The position numbers were made by a program, and so were the translations under genes. Positions 59,598 through 64,000 of a DNA stretch of 64,000 nucleotides are shown here, one piece after another; the stretch's first letter is position 1; every line of letters starts with the position of its first letter. The stretch is from Neptunomonas phycophila (GTDB taxonomy: Bacteria; Pseudomonadota; Gammaproteobacteria; Pseudomonadales; Balneatricaceae). Below the pieces are notes generated by a model. It worked only from the letters and a program-made list of their open reading frames with translations, had not been told where the DNA came from and did no database searches. The stretch spans positions 1,922,001-1,986,000 of the forward strand of contig NZ_MRCI01000001.1 of assembly GCF_001922575.1 (NCBI RefSeq), in the 5' to 3' direction.

Positions 59598-60862
59598 AGT
59601 AGCCACCGCCAATACTGAATACGGCACCAATCAATAAAGTGATGAAACAAGACCCAACCAATGGGCGCTTTCCCAACCTCGACTCGCGCTACCCCTTCCA
59701 TATTGGGACGTAAATTATTTAAATCGTCATCTTCCAGTTGTGCTTCAGCCAAATACACCGGCGCACCGTCTTGATCATCAAACAAAGGCGTTGCGTGCAG
59801 CAAGGTTAGTGTAAAAATCTGATTAGGCAGCGCCGCCAATTTAAGCTCAGCGCTCTGTCCCTCTTTAATGAAACGAATATCTGCTTCTTTTACGCTCAAC
59901 ATGGCTCGGTAAGCATTAAGCGGTGATATTTCAAATAAGACATCGCCGTTGTCGACAGGAGCATTTATCTGACGGGTGAGATCACCCTTTATAATTATTC
60001 CTGACATTGGCGCCTTAAGCTGAGCCTGCTCAACGCGCAAAGATGCCTGGTTAAGCTGCGCCTGGACTTGATCGCGTTTAGCTTTCGCTACGTTAGCTTG
60101 GCCATAGTCGCGCCCCGCTAAATGCTTTCTGTAACCTTTGTCATACTCTTGCAACTGACTTTCAAGGCGCAATTGCTCTAAACGAAGTGGATGGTCATCC
60201 AACATCGCCAGCACATCTCCTTCATTGACGGTATCACCAGCACTTAAAGTCGCTGATTTAATATAACCGTCAAACGGAGCCACAACAGCCATTTGCACCT
60301 TGCCCTCAATTACAGTGTCGACCGCTACACGATAATTAACCGGAACAAACACTAAAATGGCGCAGCAGATAAGTGCCAACAATCCGTATTTCCATCTGAT
60401 GTACCAAGAGCTTGATGAGGTAGTGTTCTCTAGAGAAGACGTTTGCACCGACGCATCACTGACAGAGTCAACTGCCGTTTTTGTGCTAGGCCCTGCTAAG
60501 GGATCTGCCGCTTGATTTAATAGCTCCGCCAACCATCGAATGGACCATTGAATTAATTTTTTAGTCGCCTCTACAGAGTCTTCTTTCACTTTTACTCGTA
60601 TTGCAAAAGGATAGTTCCCCTGCTGAGTTGAAATATGAGTAGATACAATCAGGTATGGGTCCGAATAAGACGTCACTACGGCGCCTCTCTGAGAGGAAAA
60701 TACGAGAGTCTCCAATAGTTTTTCGGATGGTTTTTTAGAGTTAGGCCACGATGAGTACACAGGCTTTGTGTTGGCCTGCTCACTAATGTGCTGCAACACG
60801 GCACTCTGAGTATCAGGAACCATCTTACAAACCAGTTCTAACCATTGTGTCAATGACGACAA
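59594..60862 (-). CDS. HlyD-family periplasmic adaptor (first gene of the giant-protein operon)
   Basis: This 422-residue protein has a cytoplasmic N-terminal region of about 170 residues with no family I recognise, then a single membrane helix (YGLLALICCAILVFVPVNY). The adaptor part has a half-lipoyl VDTVIEGKVQMAVVAPFDGYIKSATLSAGDTVNEGDVLAMLDD, a coiled coil (LRLEQLRLESQLQEYDKGYRKHL...), a second half-lipoyl QLKAPMSGIIIKGDLTRQI and a barrel (ISPLNAYRAMLSVKEADIRFIKEGQSAELKL). The listed start is a TTG with AGG seven bases upstream; an ATG 13 codons later (60823) lacks a good site. Its stop overlaps the M50 gene start. Such adaptors normally link an inner-membrane component to an outer-membrane channel, which is not encoded here. 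Confidence 0.82.
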   Translation of the reverse strand: MSSLTQWLELVCKMVPDTQSAVLQHISEQANTKPVYSSWPNSKKPSEKLLETLVFSSQRGAVVTSYSDPYLIVSTHISTQQGNYPFAIRVKVKEDSVEATKKLIQWSIRWLAELLNQAADPLAGPSTKTAVDSVSDASVQTSSLENTTSSSSWYIRWKYGLLALICCAILVFVPVNYRVAVDTVIEGKVQMAVVAPFDGYIKSATLSAGDTVNEGDVLAMLDDHPLRLEQLRLESQLQEYDKGYRKHLAGRDYGQANVAKAKRDQVQAQLNQASLRVEQAQLKAPMSGIIIKGDLTRQINAPVDNGDVLFEISPLNAYRAMLSVKEADIRFIKEGQSAELKLAALPNQIFTLTLLHATPLFDDQDGAPVYLAEAQLEDDDLNNLRPNMEGVARVEVGKAPIGWVLFHHFIDWCRIQYWRWLL

Positions 60863-60985
60863 TTTCGCACCTACAACAAGCCTTTAAGGATAATGATGCA
60901 TAACTCACACGTAATGCACCGAGGTTACTTATAGTATCGGCACAAAACGGAACAATATTAGAAACCAAAACTACTTAAAAGCGTC

Positions 60986-61008
60986 TTAGTTTACTTACAC
61001 TAAACTAA
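60986..61008. promoter_or_regulatory. Operator-like inverted repeat TTAGTTTA-N7-TAAACTAA
   Basis: A perfect 8-bp inverted repeat lies in the 170-nt divergent gap between the leftward adaptor gene (start 60862) and the small rightward ORF (start 61033). Its AT-rich arms and 23-bp span resemble TetR-type operators. It could control the giant-protein operon, the small ORF, or both. Confidence 0.45.
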
Positions 61009-61032
61009 CCTTCATCGATAAGGAACCCCAGA

Positions 61033-61170
61033 ATGTCGCACGCAGTATCAACAGAAACCCAAAACAGGCTGCAGTACTCTTTACTCTCATTACGGCTAGG
61101 CGTATTTATCGTAATACTGATGTGGACAATGGATAAATGTGTTAAAAGCCAGTTAGCGCGTGCTGCCTAA
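61033..61170 (+). CDS. 45-residue small membrane protein or truncated gene remnant
   Basis: A 45-codon frame starts at an ATG with AAGGA eight bases upstream. The N-terminal 15 residues are polar, then LLSLRLGVFIVILMWTMDK forms one hydrophobic helix followed by KCVKSQLARAA and stop. The stop lies inside the terminator at 61144-61179, so a short transcript is bounded precisely. The helix resembles the first segment of DoxX-like/uncharacterised membrane proteins (RLGVFxVxxMWTxDK, from memory), so this may be a truncated gene whose 3' part was replaced by the terminator, or a genuine small protein. Confidence 0.5.
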   Translation: MSHAVSTETQNRLQYSLLSLRLGVFIVILMWTMDKCVKSQLARAA

Positions 61171-61179
61171 CTGGCTTTT
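61144..61179. terminator. Strong bidirectional terminator between the small ORF and the RND gene
   Basis: AAAAGCCAGTTAG (61144-61156) and CTAACTGGCTTTT (61167-61179) form a perfect 13-bp stem around a 10-nt loop, with more Ts to the right and a U-rich end on the other strand. It serves the rightward small ORF and the leftward RND permease gene, which stops at 61187. Confidence 0.9.
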
Positions 61180-61186
61180 TTTGTGG

Positions 61187-64000
61187 CTAGCTGCTGACGG
61201 TCACTTGCTCTTCTAGCGGCTTACGAAAAAAGCGTTTAGCGTCCTCTAACAGCATGATGTTGACAGGAACCATAATCAAAGTAATTAACGTACCAAACAA
61301 AATTCCAAAACCTAAAGATACGGCCATAGGAATTAAGAACTGCGCCTGCACGGCTTTCTCAAACAAGAGCGGCATTAGCCCTAAAAATGTCGTCATCGAC
61401 GTTAGAGCAACAGGACGAAAACGAGCAACGCCAGCCGTTTTCACTGCTTCTTCAACAGCCTCAAAAGCCGACATTGTTTTACTAAGCTCCTGCTGACGCC
61501 GGTTTGAGTACTCCACTAGCACAAGACTATCATTAACAATAACCCCCACCAGCGCCAACAATCCCAACAGGCTCATAATGGTTAAATCCATCCCCATTAG
61601 CCAATGTCCGGCCAAGGCTCCGATAGCGCCAAAGGGGATCACCGACATGACAATTAATGGCTGAGCGTAAGATTTAAAGGGAATAGCCAGCAAGGCATAA
61701 ATGGCAAAGAACACAAAAACCAACCCAATTATCAGTGACGAGAACGATTCCTGCTGCTCTCGGGCTTCACCTTCCAAGGTATAACTTGAACCAGGATATT
61801 GAGATACTAGCCCGTCCATAAATTCAGCTAAGTTACGCTGCAAAACCGTCGTATTAGTCGTCGTTTTATCTAAATCCGCCGTCACACTGACAGTGCGCTG
61901 CTGATTAATCCGATAAATAGCTGAAGCCCCGCGGGACGGCACAAGATAGGCCACTTCATTGAGCGGCACAAAGCCCGCATCAGTTTCGATTTGTATATTA
62001 CGTAAGTTGCTGATCGCTTGTCGTTCATCTTTAGGCAGACGAACATACACGCTCACTTCATCACTGCCTCGCTGTACACGCTGAACTTCAATGCCAAAGA
62101 AATTTTGACGCACTTGGCGAATGATATCGCCGCGCGTAAGCCCCAGCGCGTATGCTTGTTGAGTCAACTCTACTTGTAGTTCTTCCTTACCATCTGAGAG
62201 GTTGTCGACTATTTCAAATAGCGTGGGGTAGGTTTTTAAGTGAGCTTTTACCTGATCTGCCATGGCCGATAAATCAGCCACATTGCTAGAGCTCATGCGG
62301 ATGTCAACAGGGTCGCCCCCGCGACCAAGCTCCGCTCTATAGGTTAAAGATTCAGCCCCAGGCACTGTTCCTATCATTTGCCGCCATTCTTGCACTAAAC
62401 GTGTCGTGGTCAATGCCGGATCACGATCCTCTGCTGGTGTTAGTTCAAAACGCACCATGCCGTTTTCAGCACTGCCACCGCGTCCACTCGCTGAAAATAT
62501 ATTTTGTACGACACTTTCACCTGTTTCTTCATCACTGTAATCCGCTTTTAACTTACGGGCCGCTTCTACCATTTTAACCACGACACGGTCAGTCACTTCA
62601 AAAGGTGTCCCCGCCGGCATTGTGAGTGTAGCCACTGCCGTGTCACTTTGAACCCGCGGGAAAAAAACAAAGCGAGTCCAACCGCTAAAAATCATAGCCA
62701 GCGATAACATGAGCACAGCAATAAACAACATCAGAGTTGTTAGGCGATTTTTCAAAGCCACAGCTAACAAAGGGTGATAATAACGGAGAATAAAGGACTC
62801 AAACCCGTCCGCAAAGCGGCGCTGAAAACGTGCGAAGCGGCCTTCAGATTGATGTTTACGAATACGTACATGTTTTAAGTGAGCAGGCAGAACCCACTTA
62901 GATTCGATTAACGAAAACAACAGAACAGGGATCACAATAAAAGGTAGCTGCGCAAAAATGGGGCCTCGATCCCCTTCCACAAACGCGATCGGTAAAAAGG
63001 CCGCTATGGTTGTTAAGATACCAAAGGTAACAGGCACCGAAACTTCCTGAGTACCTCGTATAGCGGCTTCTAGGCCGCTTTCTGACGTTTTTAGGTGCGT
63101 ATATACATTTTCTCCGGTCACGATGGCATCGTCCACAACCAAACCGAGTACCAATATAAAACCAAATAAGGAGATAATATTTAACGTAATGCCAAACAAA
63201 GGCATCACCAAAAAAGCGCCCATAAAACTAACAGGGATGCCAATAAACACCCAGAAAGCGATGGAGGGCCGCAAGAAAAGCGTGAGCAATAAAAGTACAA
63301 GCACCCCACCCTGACAGGCGTTAACGATTAGCGTTTCTAATCGGCTTTTAACAATTTCGGAATCATCATCCCAAAACGACATTTTTAAACCGTTGGGTAA
63401 CAATGCCTGTTGCTCTGACACATAATCTTTAACTTCATCAGCAACCGTAATCGCACTTTGCTGACCAACTCGGTAAACATCGATCATAGCTGACAAAGAG
63501 CCGTTAAACCGGCTGCGCATTGCACTTTCTTCGAATCCATCATTGACCGTGGCAATGTCACGCAAATACAGCACACTGCCGTCAGCATTGTTCTTTATGA
63601 CCATCGATTCAAACTGGTCGCGGTTGTACGCTTGGCCTTTAGAGCGTATTAAAATTTCTCCGCCATCCGTATCCAAACTACCCGCAGACAAGTCCAGTGA
63701 GCTATTGGCTATTTTATCGGCCACCTCGGACAACGTGAGGTTGTATTCTCGTAAATTATCCTGCGCGATTTCTACGGATATTTCGTAATCTCGCACACCG
63801 TCCAATTCAACCTGGGTAATATTAGGTAAACGTAATAGATCATCACGTACTTTTTCGGCATAGGACCTGAGTTCTTTTTCAGTCAGGTTATCCGAAGACA
63901 AAGCCACACTGATCACTTCCCGCACCCTTGTGGCTAGCGCGACAACGGGTTTTTCGGCATCATCAGGAAAAGAGTTAATTTCATCTACACGAGCTTTAAC
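61187..64000 (-). CDS. AcrB-family RND efflux permease, N-terminus cut by the window edge
   Basis: The reading frame is open to the right edge, so the true start lies beyond 64000; 938 codons are visible. An ATG at 63925 is internal: the codons before it read VKARVDEINSFPDDAEKPVV, a conserved internal RND segment. Typical features follow: the porter-domain text, LRPSIAFWVFIGIPVSFMGAFLVMPLFGITLNIISLFGFILVLGLVVDDAIVTGENV (helix 4 with charged relay residues) and, near the C-terminus, GMDLTIMSLLGLLALVGVIVNDSLVLVEYSNRR and ARFRPVALTSMTTFLGLMPLLFE. It is a proton-driven inner-membrane pump working with a MFP adaptor and an outer-membrane channel. The LVVDDAIV text is typical of the AcrB-like HAE group. 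Substrate unknown. Confidence 0.93.
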   Translation of the reverse strand, partial: VKARVDEINSFPDDAEKPVVALATRVREVISVALSSDNLTEKELRSYAEKVRDDLLRLPNITQVELDGVRDYEISVEIAQDNLREYNLTLSEVADKIANSSLDLSAGSLDTDGGEILIRSKGQAYNRDQFESMVIKNNADGSVLYLRDIATVNDGFEESAMRSRFNGSLSAMIDVYRVGQQSAITVADEVKDYVSEQQALLPNGLKMSFWDDDSEIVKSRLETLIVNACQGGVLVLLLLTLFLRPSIAFWVFIGIPVSFMGAFLVMPLFGITLNIISLFGFILVLGLVVDDAIVTGENVYTHLKTSESGLEAAIRGTQEVSVPVTFGILTTIAAFLPIAFVEGDRGPIFAQLPFIVIPVLLFSLIESKWVLPAHLKHVRIRKHQSEGRFARFQRRFADGFESFILRYYHPLLAVALKNRLTTLMLFIAVLMLSLAMIFSGWTRFVFFPRVQSDTAVATLTMPAGTPFEVTDRVVVKMVEAARKLKADYSDEETGESVVQNIFSASGRGGSAENGMVRFELTPAEDRDPALTTTRLVQEWRQMIGTVPGAESLTYRAELGRGGDPVDIRMSSSNVADLSAMADQVKAHLKTYPTLFEIVDNLSDGKEELQVELTQQAYALGLTRGDIIRQVRQNFFGIEVQRVQRGSDEVSVYVRLPKDERQAISNLRNIQIETDAGFVPLNEVAYLVPSRGASAIYRINQQRTVSVTADLDKTTTNTTVLQRNLAEFMDGLVSQYPGSSYTLEGEAREQQESFSSLIIGLVFVFFAIYALLAIPFKSYAQPLIVMSVIPFGAIGALAGHWLMGMDLTIMSLLGLLALVGVIVNDSLVLVEYSNRRQQELSKTMSAFEAVEEAVKTAGVARFRPVALTSMTTFLGLMPLLFEKAVQAQFLIPMAVSLGFGILFGTLITLIMVPVNIMLLEDAKRFFRKPLEEQVTVSS

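Noticed and set aside
61187-63925. RND permease taken as complete from the ATG at 63925
   Set aside because: The frame stays open to the window edge with typical internal RND sequence (VKARVDEINSFPDDAEKP), so the ATG is internal.

Overview
The window looks like chromosomal DNA of a moderately AT-rich, probably marine gammaproteobacterium, perhaps of the Oceanospirillales type. The grounds are the dnaQ-rnhA-methyltransferase/gloB-mltD order, YejABEF, ZapE, PykA-type pyruvate kinase, an NhaD-type Na+/H+ antiporter, tripartite tricarboxylate transport genes and an RND pump. The genus is a guess from gene content. I saw no rRNA, tRNA, insertion sequence, prophage or CRISPR array.

Layout. 1-4.1 kb: dnaQ (cut by the left edge), rnhA, a SAM methyltransferase, gloB and mltD. 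4.3-9.8 kb: yejABEF peptide ABC importer. 9.9-24.8 kb: a myo-inositol island. It has a leftward sugar ABC importer (binding protein, ATPase, permease), rightward iolI-like, iolH and iolG, a leftward second binding protein, then rightward iolC (fused to a DUF2090 aldolase-like domain), iolD, iolE and mmsA/iolA. No iolB and no iolR-type regulator are in the window, but GAA-N6-TTC palindromes in both divergent promoter regions fit an RpiR-type IolR. 24.9-29.4 kb: leftward single genes (acyltransferase, GNAT, TrmH-type and class I methyltransferases, YaiI, EamA transporter). 29.8-34.4 kb: a compact gap-pyk-eno-tpiA operon. 34.5-36.9 kb: nhaD and zapE. 37.0-44.4 kb: leftward tctC-tctB-tctA plus an AbrB-type membrane protein, divergent from a tctD-tctE two-component system coupled to another periplasmic binding protein.

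44.4-60.9 kb is the most unusual part: an apparent six-gene leftward operon. In order of transcription it encodes a HlyD-type adaptor, an M50 metalloprotease fused to a HlyD-like region, a HlyD-type adaptor with a SPOR-like tail, a 2153-residue LEPR-motif/DUF4347/cadherin-repeat surface protein, a hybrid histidine kinase with two intact and one degenerate Hpt module, and a REC-GGDEF(degenerate)-EAL protein. Gene overlaps link adaptor to protease and giant protein to kinase. I read it as a candidate export, processing and c-di-GMP control system for a giant cell-surface protein. 61.0-64.0 kb holds a 45-codon small membrane ORF and an AcrB-family RND permease cut by the right edge.

The inositol genes form one pathway (uptake, IolG, IolE, IolD, IolC with a fused aldolase-like domain, MmsA) ending in acetyl-CoA and a triose-phosphate, and the nearby gap-pyk-eno-tpiA operon handles lower-glycolysis intermediates. 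All assignments come from reading the sequence; no database search was run.
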